DNA of 64,000 bases from Caldimonas tepidiphila (lineage in GTDB: Bacteria > Pseudomonadota > Gammaproteobacteria > Burkholderiales > Burkholderiaceae_C). Position 1 is the first letter of the stretch. Every line of letters begins with the position of its first letter. Positions 8,658 through 18,180 of the stretch are shown piece after piece. A model generated the notes under the pieces. The model was not told the DNA's origin and searched no databases. It worked only from the letters and a program-made list of their open reading frames with translations. A program made the position numbers and the translations under genes. The stretch covers positions 1 through 64,000 of the forward strand of contig NZ_QXMG01000018.1 of assembly GCF_003569765.1 (NCBI RefSeq). The letters run 5' to 3'.

Positions 8658-10214
8658 CTAGAAGATCGGCAGGTAGGCGGCGAACTTGGCGGCGACGATG
8701 CCGAGCACGAAGCCGAGGCCGCCGTAGATCAGCGCCTGCAGCATGCGGTTGGTGCGGCGCAGCTCGTGCACCAGCACCTGCATCTCGCCCTCGAGCGGCC
8801 GCTCCGCGCGATGCAGCAGCGCCTGGTGCAGCAGGCGCGGCATCTCGGGCAGCAGCTTGGCGTAGCGCGGCGCCTCGTCGCGCAGCTCGTTGATCAGCGC
8901 GCGCCAGCCGACCTGCTCGTCCATCCAGCGCTCGAGGAAGGGCCGCGCAGTGCTCCACAGGTCGAGCTCGGGGTCGAGCTGGCGCCCGAGCCCCTCGATG
9001 TTGAGCAGCGTCTTCTGCAGCAGCACGAGCTGCGGCTGGATCTCGACGTTGAAGCGCCGCGAGGCCTGGAACAGTCGCATCAGCACCTGGCCCAGCGAGA
9101 TGTCCTTCAGCGGGCGGTCGAAGTGCGGCTCGCAGCAGGCGCGGATCGCGCTCTCGAGCTCGTCGATGCGGGTGTGCCGCGGCACCCAGCCGCTCTCGAC
9201 GTGCAGCTCGGCGACGCGCTTGTAGTCGCGGCGGAAGAAGGCGACGAAGTTCTGCGCCAGGTAGTCCTTGTCGACCTCGGTGAGGGTGCCGATGATGCCG
9301 AAGTCGAGCGCGATGTAGCGCCCGAAGGTGTCCGGCGCGAGGCTCACCTGGATGTTGCCCGGGTGCATGTCGGCGTGGAAGAAGCCGTCGCGGAAGACCT
9401 GCGTGAAGAAGATCGTCACGCCGTCGCGCGCGAGCTTGGGGATGTCCACCCCCGCGTCGGCGAGCCGCTGCACCTGGCCGATCGGCACGCCGTACATGCG
9501 CTCCATCACGATCACCTGCTCGGTGCACAGGTCCCAGACCATCTCCGGCACCATCACGAGCTTCAGGTCCTCCATGTTGCGGCGCAGCTGCGCGGCGTTG
9601 GCCGCCTCGCGCAGCAGGTCGAGCTCGTCGTGCAGGTACTTGTCGAACTCGGCCACCACCTCGCGCGGCTTGAGCCGGCGCGCGTCGGCCGAGAGGCGCT
9701 CGACCCAGCGCGCCAGCGTGCGCAGCAGGCCCAGGTCCTCGTCGATGACCTTGAGCATGCCCGGGCGCAGCACCTTCACCGCGACCTCGCGGCCGTCGTA
9801 GAGCGTCGCGAAGTGCACCTGCGCGATCGAGGCGCTGGCCACCGGCTCGCGCTCGAAGCGCGCGAACACCCGGTCCACCGGGCGGCCGTAGGCGCGCTCG
9901 ACCAGGCGCAGCGCCTGCTCCGCCGGGAAGGGCGGCACGCGGTCCTGCAGCCGTGTGAGCTCGTCGGCGATGTCGGGCGGCAGCAGGTCGCGCCGCGTCG
10001 ACAGCACCTGGCCGAACTTGACGAAGATCGGCCCGAGCCGTTCGAGCGCCTCGCGCAGCCGCACGCCCGGCGGCGCGTCGAGGCGGCGACCGGCGCGCGC
10101 CAGGCGCGCCAGCAGCCGCATCGGGCGCGGGCGGAAGCTGCTCAGCAGCAGCTCGTCCAGCCCGTAGCGCAGGACGATCAGGACGATGAAGGACAGCCGC
10201 AGCAGCCGTCTCAT
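8658..10214 (-). CDS. ubiB: Ubiquinone biosynthesis accessory kinase-like protein UbiB
   Basis: This is a 518-residue member of the ABC1/ADCK/UbiB atypical kinase family, needed for aerobic ubiquinone synthesis. The diagnostic KxGQ motif is seen in [13 protein letters not shown] near residue 55, with the Ala-rich ATP loop ([11 protein letters not shown]), the lysine motif AVKVLRPG and ALDFG for metal binding. Two hydrophobic segments at the C-terminus ([19 protein letters not shown]) anchor it in the inner membrane. The start overlaps the ubiJ stop as ATGA, so the two are translationally coupled. ubiE, usually next to this pair, lies 38 kb away beyond the EPS locus. Confidence 0.95.
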   Translation of the reverse strand: MRRLLRLSFIVLIVLRYGLDELLLSSFRPRPMRLLARLARAGRRLDAPPGVRLREALERLGPIFVKFGQVLSTRRDLLPPDIADELTRLQDRVPPFPAEQALRLVERAYGRPVDRVFARFEREPVASASIAQVHFATLYDGREVAVKVLRPGMLKVIDEDLGLLRTLARWVERLSADARRLKPREVVAEFDKYLHDELDLLREAANAAQLRRNMEDLKLVMVPEMVWDLCTEQVIVMERMYGVPIGQVQRLADAGVDIPKLARDGVTIFFTQVFRDGFFHADMHPGNIQVSLAPDTFGRYIALDFGIIGTLTEVDKDYLAQNFVAFFRRDYKRVAELHVESGWVPRHTRIDELESAIRACCEPHFDRPLKDISLGQVLMRLFQASRRFNVEIQPQLVLLQKTLLNIEGLGRQLDPELDLWSTARPFLERWMDEQVGWRALINELRDEAPRYAKLLPEMPRLLHQALLHRAERPLEGEMQVLVHELRRTNRMLQALIYGGLGFVLGIVAAKFAAYLPIF

Positions 10215-10774
10215 GCGGGATGGCGCAGGTCCGGGTCGGCGGGGCGCTGCGGCATGCGCGCGCGCAGCGCGTGCAGCGCGTCGCGCGCGCCGCCGGCGAT
10301 GCGCCGCAGCAGCTCGGCCGCCTGGCGCGCCGGCGCGTCGCCGACGAGGCGGGCGAGGTCCTCCTCGACGTCCCAGCGCACGTTGTCGATCAGCCAGGCG
10401 GCGTCGGCCGCGAGCCCGGCGTCGCCCTGGATCGTGACGGCCGGGCGCGCGCCGCCGAGCAGCGCCTCGGCCCACTGGCCGGGGCGCGAGGCATCGACGC
10501 CGATGCGCAGGTCGAACCCGGTGTCGACGCCCTCGGCGACCGGCTGCCACTCCAGCAGCCCCGCGGGCGTGACGCGCAGCGCCAGCGGCCCGGGCCGCGG
10601 CGCCCAGGACGGGCCGCCCGAGACCACCACGCCGATCACGCGACCGGCGTGCGGGCGCAGCCGGTCGGTGGCGGCCGGCTCGGCGGCGAGGACGTGGTTG
10701 AAGGCGAGGGTGAGGCGCTCGGCGAGCGCCGGCCACAGCAGGCTGCTGGCGGTTTGGAGAAGCATGGCGGGCAT
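10211..10774 (-). CDS. ubiJ: Ubiquinone biosynthesis accessory factor UbiJ (SCP2 domain)
   Basis: This is a 187-residue protein with the SCP2-like lipid-binding fold: [11 protein letters not shown] and the ...[34 protein letters not shown] region are typical of UbiJ. UbiJ organises the soluble ubiquinone synthesis complex and binds hydrophobic intermediates. The C-terminal helix (residues about 140-175) is Ala/Arg-rich, as in the family's coiled-coil tail. Two close ATG starts are possible (10774 and 10765), neither with a clear SD. It is coupled to ubiB by an ATGA overlap and diverges from the EPS locus. Confidence 0.85.
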   Translation of the reverse strand: MPAMLLQTASSLLWPALAERLTLAFNHVLAAEPAATDRLRPHAGRVIGVVVSGGPSWAPRPGPLALRVTPAGLLEWQPVAEGVDTGFDLRIGVDASRPGQWAEALLGGARPAVTIQGDAGLAADAAWLIDNVRWDVEEDLARLVGDAPARQAAELLRRIAGGARDALHALRARMPQRPADPDLRHPA

Positions 10775-11013
10775 TGTAGGGACAGCGCGAGCCCCCCTCG
10801 TTCAGGGTGAAAAGGCACTCTGCCGTTCGGTAAGAATCATTCACACCCGGGGGCTTTCCTCCCGCCATCCACTGTACCGAAGTGCCCTTTTCCGCGCTCG
10901 CACAGCGAGGCGGGCGACGTCCCCAGGCGACGCGCCGACGGCCGATCGCCACATCAAGAGACCATGCCGGCCCCGGCAGCGAGGCCGGCCGTCCCCAGGG
11001 GAGCGGGCCGTCC
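10775..11013. other. Divergent control region, ubiJ / EPS unit 1
   Basis: These 239 bases separate ubiJ (-) from the first EPS gene (+) and form the left border of the EPS locus. They contain the shared EPS promoter architecture (10792-10837) and a near-repeat pair AAAAGGCACT (10811-10820) / AGTGCCCTTTT (10880-10890) that could fold. If transcription starts near 10843 the first EPS gene has a leader of about 170 nt. Confidence 0.5.
10792..10837 (+). promoter_or_regulatory. Shared EPS promoter, copy A (unit 1)
   Basis: CCCCCC-TCGTT-CAGGG (10792-10807) is followed by exactly 19 nt and then TCGGTAAGAAT (10827-10837). The same plan, with the same 19-nt spacing, precedes the unit 2 and unit 4 genes. 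The C-run and AGGG form an imperfect dyad that would sit around -35 to -50, where an activator commonly binds. The -10-like element TAAGAA is a moderate match to TATAAT. There is no separate -35 box. Confidence 0.55.
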
Positions 11014-12408
11014 ATGTTCCAGGACAGGGGGTTGAAGCGCACCTTCTACAACGCGCCGCAGTCGGTGGCGTCCTTCGTCGCCGCCTTCATGGAGCCGGCG
11101 CTCACGGTGCTGACCTTCTTCGTCATCAGCGTGATGGCCGGCGAGGGCATCGACCGCCCCGAGCTCACGCTGTGCCTGCTGGTGCTGGCGCTGACCTTCC
11201 CGGGCCGCAACCGCTTCAAGGACCCGCACCTGACGACGCTGGTCGACCTCTTCAGCTCCTGGGCGGCGCTGCTCGGGATCCTGGCGCTGTGCGGCTACGC
11301 CACGCGCAGCCTGGAGCTGTTCTCCGCCCAGGTGCTGATCGCCTGGGCGGTCGCGACGCCCTTCGTGCAGTGGTCCGGCGTGATGCTCGGCCGCGCGGTG
11401 CTCAAGATCCGCGCCCTCTCGCCCGCCGCGCGGCGCTCGGCGATCGTCATCGGCGGCGACGCGCTCGGCACCAAGCTCGCGCGCGCGCTCGACGAGCACG
11501 GCGACTTCGGCGTCGACTTCCTCGGCTACTTCGACGACCGCACCGCCGACCGGCTGCACGACGACGCCGCGGGCCAGCTGCTCGGCCGGCTCGAGGACGC
11601 GCCCGCCTACGTCGCCGCGCACGGCATCGACGAGGTCTACATCACGCTGCCGCTCACCTCGCAGCCGCGCATCACCGCGCTGATGGAGTCGCTGCAGGGC
11701 ACGACCGCGTCGCTGTTCTTCGCGCCCGACGTGTTCGGCATCAGCATCATCCAGGGCCGGCTGCAGGACGTGAACGGCGTGCCGGTGGTCGGGCTGCTGG
11801 AGACGCCCTTCACCGGCGTCAACGAGATGGTCAAGCGCCTGAGCGACATCGTGCTCGCGAGCCTGCTGCTGGTGCTGGTCTCGCCGCTGCTGCTGCTCGT
11901 GGCGATCGGCGTCAAGCTCAGCTCGCCGGGCCCGGTGGTGTTCCGCCAGCGCCGCAACGGGCTCGACGGCGAGGAGATCGTGGTCTACAAGTTCCGCTCG
12001 ATGCGCACGCTCGACAACGGCCCGGTGGTGCCGCAGGCGACGAAGAACGACCCGCGCGTCACGCCCTTCGGCGCCTTCATCCGCCGCACCTCGCTCGACG
12101 AGCTGCCGCAGCTCGTCAACGTGCTGCAGGGCCGCATGAGCATCGTCGGCCCCCGGCCCCACGCGGTGGCGCACAACGAGCAGTACCGGCGCCTCATCAA
12201 GGCCTATATGGTGCGCCACAAGGTGCGCCCCGGCATCACCGGCTGGGCGCAGGTCAACGGCCACCGCGGCGAGACCGATACGCTGGAGAAGATGCAGGCA
12301 CGCATCGAGTACGACCTCGAGTACCTGAGAAACTGGTCGCTGGGCCTGGACCTGCTGATCATCGCGCGCACCATCCGGCTGATGCTGTTCGACCGCCATG
12401 CCTACTGA
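11014..12408 (+). CDS. Undecaprenyl-phosphate sugar-1-phosphate transferase (initiating enzyme)
   Basis: This is a 464-residue polyprenyl-phosphate sugar transferase of the WcaJ type, which starts EPS repeat synthesis by moving a sugar phosphate, probably glucose-1-P, onto undecaprenyl phosphate. Membrane segments fill the first 125 residues, a Rossmann-like CoA-binding domain follows ([17 protein letters not shown]), and the catalytic bacterial sugar transferase domain occupies the last 190 residues ([48 protein letters not shown]). I chose the ATG at 11014 because an SD-like GGGGAG precedes it and the longer frame is low complexity. It heads EPS unit 1 and corresponds to EpsB of the methanolan system. 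Confidence 0.92.
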   Translation: MFQDRGLKRTFYNAPQSVASFVAAFMEPALTVLTFFVISVMAGEGIDRPELTLCLLVLALTFPGRNRFKDPHLTTLVDLFSSWAALLGILALCGYATRSLELFSAQVLIAWAVATPFVQWSGVMLGRAVLKIRALSPAARRSAIVIGGDALGTKLARALDEHGDFGVDFLGYFDDRTADRLHDDAAGQLLGRLEDAPAYVAAHGIDEVYITLPLTSQPRITALMESLQGTTASLFFAPDVFGISIIQGRLQDVNGVPVVGLLETPFTGVNEMVKRLSDIVLASLLLVLVSPLLLLVAIGVKLSSPGPVVFRQRRNGLDGEEIVVYKFRSMRTLDNGPVVPQATKNDPRVTPFGAFIRRTSLDELPQLVNVLQGRMSIVGPRPHAVAHNEQYRRLIKAYMVRHKVRPGITGWAQVNGHRGETDTLEKMQARIEYDLEYLRNWSLGLDLLIIARTIRLMLFDRHAY

Positions 12409-12508
12409 GCAGCTCCGCGGCGGCGCGACGGCCGCCGCCCCCCGCCGGCGCCTCGCGCCGCACCGACCGCCCGCAACGACGGGCCGCACTGACCGGAGGG
12501 AATCCCGC

Positions 12509-13828
12509 ATGCCTCGTCACAGTTCTTTCCCGTGCTTGCGCCGTCCGCGCCCGCTCGCGCGCGGCACAGCGGCACTGCTGCCGCTCGCTGCGGCCGGCGC
12601 GCTGCTGCTCGGCGCCGCCGCGCCCGCGCAGGCCCAGCTCGGCCCCTACTACCTGAGGGGGACGCAGAGCTTCACGCACGACAGCAACCTGTTCCGCGCG
12701 CCCGAGGGCGCCGGCGTCGCCTCCGACACCGTCTCCTCGACGGGCCTCGCGGCCGGCCTCGAGCAGCCGCTCGGCCGCCAGCGGCTCAGCGCGCAGGCCT
12801 CGGTGGCGCTCAACCGCTTCCGCAACTTCTCCGAGCTCGACAACAACGGGCACCGGCTCGACCTGCGGCTCGACTGGGAGACGATCGCGCGGCTGTCGGG
12901 CGACGTGCGCTTCGGCCGCAGCCGCCAGCTCGCGAGCTACGCCGACACCCGCGCGCTCGGCGCGCTGCGGCTGCGCAACATCGTCACCGCGCAGGACCTG
13001 TCGGCGCGCGCGCGTTTCGGCGGCGCGTCGCTGCTGAGCCTCGAGGCCGACGTCGCGCGGCGCGAGCAGTCCTTCTCGGCGCCGCAGTACCGCAGCCGCG
13101 AGCTCGAGCAGACCAGCGTCGGCGCCGGCGTGCGCTACCGCCCGAGCGATTTGCTGAACCTCGGCCTCGCGCTGCGCCACACCGACGGGCGCAACCCGAA
13201 CTTCACCGCCACCGGGCAGAGCAACGACTACGAGCGCCAGGACCTGAGCCTTACCGCCAACTGGCGCCCGAGCGGCATCACGGCGCTCAGCGGACGGCTG
13301 AGCCGCACCACCACCGACCACGAGTTCGCGGGCGGACGCGACTTCAGCGGCCTCACCGGCGGGCTCGGCGTCGACTGGCGCCCGAGCGGGCGCAGCCGCC
13401 TCGGGCTGCAGCTCAGCCGCGAGACCAGCGACGAGAGCATCGTCGTCACCACGCTCGGCCCCGACCCGGACGCGCCGCAGCAGCTCGCGCTGGTGGAGAC
13501 TCCGCTGGTCGACTCGCGCCTGAGCAACACGCTGCGGCTCAACGGCAGCTACGCGCTCACCGGCAAGATCATGCTTGACGCCGGCCTGCGCTGGAGCCGC
13601 CGCCGGCTCGAGGACGCGGTCGCGCCCGGCGCCGGCGGCCCGCTGCTGCTCGCCGGCAGCGACCGCACCACGGCGGCGAGCCTCGGCGCGAGTTACGCTG
13701 TGAACCGTTCGCTGCAGCTTGGCTGCGGCATCGCCCGCGAGCGCCGCACCGCCGACACGGCCAACGCGCTCACGGCGCCCTTCCGGGCCACCACCGCGAG
13801 CTGCCAGGCGCAGCTCACCCTGCAATAA
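12509..13828 (+). CDS. epsL: EpsL-type outer-membrane beta-barrel of exosortase-B EPS systems
   Basis: This 439-residue protein starts with a clear signal peptide (basic N-terminus, Ala/Leu-rich core, cleavage near AQAQ). The mature part begins GPYYLRGTQSFTHDSNLFR and continues as alternating polar/hydrophobic strands with repeated WRPSG and YRPS motifs and a terminal strand ending in Q. That is the pattern of an outer-membrane beta-barrel and matches the EpsL family found with EpsE/EpsF/EpsG and exosortase B. A secretion-pore or periplasmic-guide role is inferred. The start has a good SD (GGAGGG, 8 nt upstream). It lies 100 nt after the initiating transferase gene, in the same unit. Confidence 0.85.
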   Translation: MPRHSSFPCLRRPRPLARGTAALLPLAAAGALLLGAAAPAQAQLGPYYLRGTQSFTHDSNLFRAPEGAGVASDTVSSTGLAAGLEQPLGRQRLSAQASVALNRFRNFSELDNNGHRLDLRLDWETIARLSGDVRFGRSRQLASYADTRALGALRLRNIVTAQDLSARARFGGASLLSLEADVARREQSFSAPQYRSRELEQTSVGAGVRYRPSDLLNLGLALRHTDGRNPNFTATGQSNDYERQDLSLTANWRPSGITALSGRLSRTTTDHEFAGGRDFSGLTGGLGVDWRPSGRSRLGLQLSRETSDESIVVTTLGPDPDAPQQLALVETPLVDSRLSNTLRLNGSYALTGKIMLDAGLRWSRRRLEDAVAPGAGGPLLLAGSDRTTAASLGASYAVNRSLQLGCGIARERRTADTANALTAPFRATTASCQAQLTLQ

Positions 13829-13847
13829 GCCTCTTCACATCCACGAC

Positions 13848-14867
13848 ATGCCCAAGATCCTGCTGACCGGAGCCACCGGCTACATCGCCTCCCACACCTG
13901 GCTGAGCCTGCAGGAGGCCGGCTTCGAGGTCGTCGGCGCCGACGACTTCTCCAACAGCTCGCCGAAGGTGCTCGAGCGCCTGGCCGAGCTCGGCGGCCGC
14001 GAGCCGGTCTTCGAGCGCCTCGACGTCTGCGACCCGCAGGCGCTCGACGCCGTGTTCAGGAAGCACGCGATCGACGCGGTGGTGCACTTCGCCGCCTTCA
14101 AGGCGGTGGGCGAATCGACCCAGAAGCCGCTGGAGTACTACGCCAACAACCTCGGCAGCCTGCTCAACGTCTGCCGCACGATGCGCGAGCACGGCGTGCG
14201 CCGCATCGTCTTCAGCTCCTCGGCCACCGTCTACGGCAAGCCCGAGAGCCTGCCGCTGCGCGAGGACGCGGCGCTGTCGGCCACCAACCCCTACGGCCAG
14301 ACCAAGCTGATGAGCGAGCAGATCCTGCGCGACCTGCAGGCCTCGGACGCGGCGTGGCGGATCGCCTGCCTGCGCTACTTCAACCCGGTCGGCGCGCACC
14401 CGAGCGGGCGCATCGGCGAGGACCCGCGCGGCATCCCGAACAACCTGATGCCCTACGTGGCGCAGGTCGCGGTCGGCAAGCGCGAGAAGCTGCAGGTCTT
14501 CGGCGACGACTACGACACGCCCGACGGCACCGGCGTGCGCGACTACATCCACGTCGTCGACCTCGCCGAGGGCCACGTGGCGGCGCTGCGCTACCTGTTC
14601 GAAAAGGACGCGTCGGTCACCGTCAACCTCGGCACCGGCCAGGGCTACAGCGTGCTCGACGTGGTGCGCGCCTACGAGCGCGCCAGTGGCCGCCCGGTGC
14701 CCTACACCATCGCGCCGCGCCGCCCCGGCGACATCGACGCCTGCTACGCCGACCCCACGAGCGCGCGCGAGCTGCTCGGATGGGAGGCCCGGCGCGGCCT
14801 CGACGCGATGTGCGCCGACTCCTGGCGCTGGCAGCAGATGAATCCGCAGGGCTACGGGAACGAGTAA
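13848..14867 (+). CDS. galE: UDP-glucose 4-epimerase
   Basis: This is a 339-residue extended short-chain dehydrogenase that interconverts UDP-glucose and UDP-galactose. The NAD-binding motif is GATGYIAS, the catalytic SSSATVYG and YGQTK (YxxxK) are intact, and family signatures LRYFNPVGAHPSG and DYDTPDGTGVRDYIHVVDLA are typical of GalE. Full length. It starts 19 nt after epsL and is followed by manC, so it supplies UDP-galactose for the EPS and perhaps for LPS. Confidence 0.95.
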   Translation: MPKILLTGATGYIASHTWLSLQEAGFEVVGADDFSNSSPKVLERLAELGGREPVFERLDVCDPQALDAVFRKHAIDAVVHFAAFKAVGESTQKPLEYYANNLGSLLNVCRTMREHGVRRIVFSSSATVYGKPESLPLREDAALSATNPYGQTKLMSEQILRDLQASDAAWRIACLRYFNPVGAHPSGRIGEDPRGIPNNLMPYVAQVAVGKREKLQVFGDDYDTPDGTGVRDYIHVVDLAEGHVAALRYLFEKDASVTVNLGTGQGYSVLDVVRAYERASGRPVPYTIAPRRPGDIDACYADPTSARELLGWEARRGLDAMCADSWRWQQMNPQGYGNE

Positions 14868-14907
14868 GCTGCCGACCTTCGTTCGACCGTCTCTCCGGAT
14901 TTTCCCC

Positions 14908-16359
14908 ATGAAGCACAGCATCGTCCCCGTCGTGATGGCCGGTGGCAGCGGCACCCGCCTCTGGCCGCTCAGCCGCCAGCTCTACCCCAAGCAGTTCCTG
15001 GCGCTGTCGGGGCCGCAGACCCTGTTCCAGCAGGCGCTGCTGCGCCTGGCGGACCTGGCCGACGACACGATCGAGGTGCAGCCGCCCTGCATCGTCGGCA
15101 ACGAGGAGCACCGCTTCCTGGTGCTCGACCAGCTGCGCGAGATCGGGCAGAAGGCCTCCACCGTGCTGCTCGAGCCGGTCGGGCGCAACACCGCGCCGGC
15201 GCTCACGCTCGCCGCGCTGCACGTCAGCGAGCCGGCAGAGGCCGACCCGATCCTCGTCGTCACGCCCGCCGACCAGACCGTCACCGACGCCGCCGCCTTC
15301 ACCGCCGCGCTGCGCCGGGCGGTGCACGCCGCGGCCGACGGCAGCATCGTGATCCTCGGCATCACCCCGGACCGTCCCGAGACCGGCTTCGGCTACGTCC
15401 GCACCGAGGGCGCCGGGCCGGTGCACACCGTCGCGGCCTTCGTCGAGAAGCCCGACGCGGCCACCGCCGAGGCCTACCTCGCGCAGGGCGGCTACTACTG
15501 GAACGGCGGCATGTTCGTCGTGCGCGCCTCGGTGTGGCTGAAGGCGCTCGCGCAATTCCGCCCCGACATCGCCGGCGCGACGCGCGCCGCCTGGGCCGCG
15601 CGCAGCACCGACAACGGCTTCACGCGTCCCGGCAAGGAGGCCTTCGCCGCGATTCCGTCCGAGTCGATCGACTACGCAGTGATGGAGAAGTGCCCGGCGA
15701 ACCCGAAGGCCGGCTTCGCGGTCAGGATGGTCGCGCTCGACGCCGGCTGGTCCGACCTCGGCGCCTGGGAGGCGGTCTGGCAGGTCGCGGGCAAGGACGC
15801 GCAGGGCAACGTCGCGCACGGCGACGCGGTGATCGAGGACAGCCGCAACACGCTGGTCTACGCGACGAGCCGCTTGGTCAGCACGGTCGGCCTCGACGAC
15901 GTCGTCGTCGTCGAGACGCCGGACGCGGTGCTGGTGGCCGACCGCTCGCGCAGCCAGGACGTCAAGAAGATCGTGCAGCAGCTCGAGAAGCGCTCGCGCG
16001 ACGAGGGCACCGTGCACCGCCTCGTCCACCGTCCCTGGGGCTGGTACGACAGCATCGACGCGGGCCCGCGCTTCCAGGTCAAGCGCATCATGGTCAAGCC
16101 CAAGGCGACGCTGAGCCTGCAGATGCACCACCACCGCGCCGAGCACTGGATCGTCGTCTCCGGCACCGCCGAGGTGACCTGCGGCGACAAGACCCTGCTG
16201 CTGACCGAGAACCAGAGCACCTACATCCCGCTCGGCGAGGTGCACCGCCTCGCCAACCCCGGCACGATCCCGCTCGAGATCATCGAGGTGCAGTCGGGCA
16301 GCTACCTCGGCGAGGACGACATCGTGCGCTTCCAGGACACCTACGGCCGCGCAGGCTGA
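14908..16359 (+). CDS. manC: Mannose-1-phosphate guanylyltransferase / mannose-6-phosphate isomerase
   Basis: This is a 483-residue bifunctional enzyme. The N-terminal nucleotidyltransferase has the signature MAGGSGTRLWPLSRQLYPKQ and makes GDP-mannose. From about residue 355 a type II mannose-6-phosphate isomerase cupin follows, with PWGWYD, the metal-binding QMHHHRAEHW, and YIPLGEVHRL. Same architecture as ManC/AlgA/PslB. The product feeds Gmd and Fcl (GDP-fucose), encoded in EPS unit 4. The gene lies 40 nt after galE in EPS unit 1. Confidence 0.95.
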   Translation: MKHSIVPVVMAGGSGTRLWPLSRQLYPKQFLALSGPQTLFQQALLRLADLADDTIEVQPPCIVGNEEHRFLVLDQLREIGQKASTVLLEPVGRNTAPALTLAALHVSEPAEADPILVVTPADQTVTDAAAFTAALRRAVHAAADGSIVILGITPDRPETGFGYVRTEGAGPVHTVAAFVEKPDAATAEAYLAQGGYYWNGGMFVVRASVWLKALAQFRPDIAGATRAAWAARSTDNGFTRPGKEAFAAIPSESIDYAVMEKCPANPKAGFAVRMVALDAGWSDLGAWEAVWQVAGKDAQGNVAHGDAVIEDSRNTLVYATSRLVSTVGLDDVVVVETPDAVLVADRSRSQDVKKIVQQLEKRSRDEGTVHRLVHRPWGWYDSIDAGPRFQVKRIMVKPKATLSLQMHHHRAEHWIVVSGTAEVTCGDKTLLLTENQSTYIPLGEVHRLANPGTIPLEIIEVQSGSYLGEDDIVRFQDTYGRAG

Positions 16360-16390
16360 GGACCGTCCCACGCCCGGCCGCCCTGCCCTC

Positions 16391-16410
16391 CCCGGGGCGC
16401 GGGCCCCGGG
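16391..16410 (+). other. Strong GC hairpin between manC and the flippase gene
   Basis: CCCGGGGC / GCCCCGGG with loop GCGG forms an 8-bp perfect stem 31 nt after the manC stop. No T-run follows, so it is not a standard terminator; it may pause polymerase or protect the 3' end of the upstream message inside the operon. Confidence 0.4.
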
Positions 16411-16461
16411 CACGAAGGCTGCGCGAGGAACCGATCGGAAGCCGTTCTGAAAGGAGATTCC

Positions 16462-16533
16462 TTGCGCCCCGCCTTCGACCGCCGCGCCGCCGCGGCCCCC
16501 GTCCTGCCCGCCGATGGACAGCGCCGCCAGTAA
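16462..16533 (+). CDS. Possible 23-residue leader ORF in front of the flippase gene
   Basis: A TTG codon sits 5 nt after a strong SD (AAGGAG, 16451-16456) and opens a 23-codon frame rich in Ala, Arg and Pro. It ends at a TAA inside the flippase gene, overlapping the flippase ATG out of frame by 20 nt. The flippase ATG itself has no recognisable SD. This layout fits a leader whose translation feeds ribosomes to the flippase start. It may equally be chance in GC-rich DNA; the peptide resembles nothing I know. Confidence 0.3.
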   Translation: MRPAFDRRAAAAPVLPADGQRRQ

Positions 16534-17956
16534 CGCGCGCTGGATCGCGCTTTCGCAGGCCACGCGCATCGGGCTGCAGCTCGCCAGCGTCGTCGTGCTC
16601 GCCCGGCTGCTGACGCACGCCGACTACGGGCTGCTGGCGATGATCTCGGTGGTGACCAACTTCGCCAACCTGCTGCGCGACATGGGCACCTCCGCCGCGG
16701 TGGTGCAGAAGGCCGAGCTCAGCGACGAGATCACCGACTCGGTGTTCTGGTTCAACGTGCTCGTCGGCACGGTGCTGATGCTGGCGCTGCTGCTGCTCGC
16801 CGGCCCGATCGCGGCGGCCTTCCGCACGCCCGAGGTGGAGCCGCTGCTGCAGCTGCTGGCGCCGGTCTTCCTGCTCACGAGCCTCGGCGCGGTGCACCGC
16901 GCGCTGCTCGAGCGCGTGTCGGCCTTCCGCAGCGTGGTGGGCATCGAGATCGGCAACGGCGTCTTCTCGCTGGTCGTCACGGTCGCCGCGGCGTGGATGG
17001 GCGCCGGCGCCTACAGCTGGGTGATCGGCATGCTCGCGGCCGCGCTGCTCGCGACGCTGCAGTTCTGGCGCGCCTCGCGCTGGGTGCCGGGCCGCCCGCA
17101 CCTCGCCGGCATGCGCCACATCATGCGGTTCAGCGGCAACATCACCGGCTTCAACTTCATCAACTACTTCTCGCGCAACGCCGACGGCTTCATCGTCGGC
17201 CGCCAGCTCGGCGCCGAGCCGCTCGGCATCTACTCGTCGGCCTACAAGATCATGCTGTTCCCGGTGCAGAACATGGCCTGGGCGGCCAACCGCGCGCTCT
17301 ACCCGGTGATGAGCCGCCGCCAGGACGACCTGCCCGCGCTCGCGTCGCTCTACCTGCGCTCGCTGTCGGTGATCGCCGCGGTGAGCGCGCCGCTGATGAC
17401 CGGCGTGTTCGTGCTGCGCGAGCCCTTCGTGCTGGTGATGATGGGCGAGAAGTGGCTGGCGGTGGCAGACGTGCTGAAGTGGCTCGCGCCGGTGGGCTTC
17501 GTGCAGTCGATCGCGAGCACCACCGGGCCGGTGTTCATGGTGCGCGACCGCACCGGGCTGCTGCTGCGCCTGGGCGCGCTCGGCGCCGGGCTGCAGGTGG
17601 GCGCCTTCCTGCTCGGCGTGCACTGGGGCATCGCCGGCGTCGCGGTGTGCTACTTCGCGGCCAACCTGATCAACGCGGTGCCGGTGCTGGCGCTGGCGCT
17701 GCGCCAGCTCGACACCCGGCCTTCGGCGCTGCTCGACGTGCTGCAGGCGCCGCTGCTGTGCTCGGGCCTGATGGCGGCCTTCCTGGCGCTGCTGCGCGGC
17801 ATTCCGGCCGTCGCCACCGCCGGGCCGCTGGCGGAGCTGGTGTTCTGCACGGTGGCGGGCGCCATCGTCTACGGCACGCTGTTCTTCCTGCTCGCGCCCG
17901 ACAAGGGGCGCATCGTGCTGTCGCTGATGCCAGGGCGGCGCAAGGGCGCGCGCTGA
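16514..17956 (+). CDS. Wzx-type oligosaccharide flippase (MOP superfamily)
   Basis: This 480-residue protein has 12-14 hydrophobic segments along its whole length and the N-terminal pattern ASNARWIALSQATRIGLQLASVVVLARLLTHADYGLLAMI, typical of the polysaccharide transporter (PST) branch, WzxC-like. NYFSRNADGFIVGRQLGAEPLGIYSSAYKI is the second family signature. It should turn undecaprenyl-diphosphate-linked repeat units over to the periplasm for the Wzy polymerase in unit 4. The start lacks an SD; a short upstream frame with a strong SD overlaps it. Confidence 0.9.
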   Translation: MDSAASNARWIALSQATRIGLQLASVVVLARLLTHADYGLLAMISVVTNFANLLRDMGTSAAVVQKAELSDEITDSVFWFNVLVGTVLMLALLLLAGPIAAAFRTPEVEPLLQLLAPVFLLTSLGAVHRALLERVSAFRSVVGIEIGNGVFSLVVTVAAAWMGAGAYSWVIGMLAAALLATLQFWRASRWVPGRPHLAGMRHIMRFSGNITGFNFINYFSRNADGFIVGRQLGAEPLGIYSSAYKIMLFPVQNMAWAANRALYPVMSRRQDDLPALASLYLRSLSVIAAVSAPLMTGVFVLREPFVLVMMGEKWLAVADVLKWLAPVGFVQSIASTTGPVFMVRDRTGLLLRLGALGAGLQVGAFLLGVHWGIAGVAVCYFAANLINAVPVLALALRQLDTRPSALLDVLQAPLLCSGLMAAFLALLRGIPAVATAGPLAELVFCTVAGAIVYGTLFFLLAPDKGRIVLSLMPGRRKGAR

Positions 17957-18180
17957 ATGCGCCGGCGCGCGCTGCCGCAAGATTTACGGCCGTCCCGGCA
18001 GCCCGCGGCGGCGGCCGCCCGCGCGCGCCGCCGCCGCCGCGCGGCACTTCGATTGCTCCCGGAAGCCGTGTCCCGACTTCCCTGCGCGGGCCGCCGTCGC
18101 GCCCGCGCCGGCAGGCCCGACCCGCGCATGCCCTCCACCGCCACGCTGCCGCCACCGCCGACTCCCGCCGGGAGGGCTCC
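17957..18180. other. Non-coding gap inside EPS unit 1
   Basis: These 224 bases between the flippase and GT2 genes have extreme GC content with no supported gene. No promoter-like box or terminator with a T-run is visible. The end carries the SD (GGAGGG) of the GT2 gene. Confidence 0.5.

Noticed and set aside
10814-10831. Possible sigma-54 promoter starting GGCAC before unit 1
   Set aside because: The GG and GC dinucleotides are not at the required spacing and no TTGC element follows.
8556-12656. A very long plus-strand open frame (over 1300 codons) across ubiB, ubiJ and the initiating transferase
   Set aside because: It is antisense to ubiB and ubiJ and then reads the transferase and epsL region in the wrong frame. 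Its protein is Arg/Ala/His/Gln-rich with no recognisable domain, as expected from shadow frames at this GC content.
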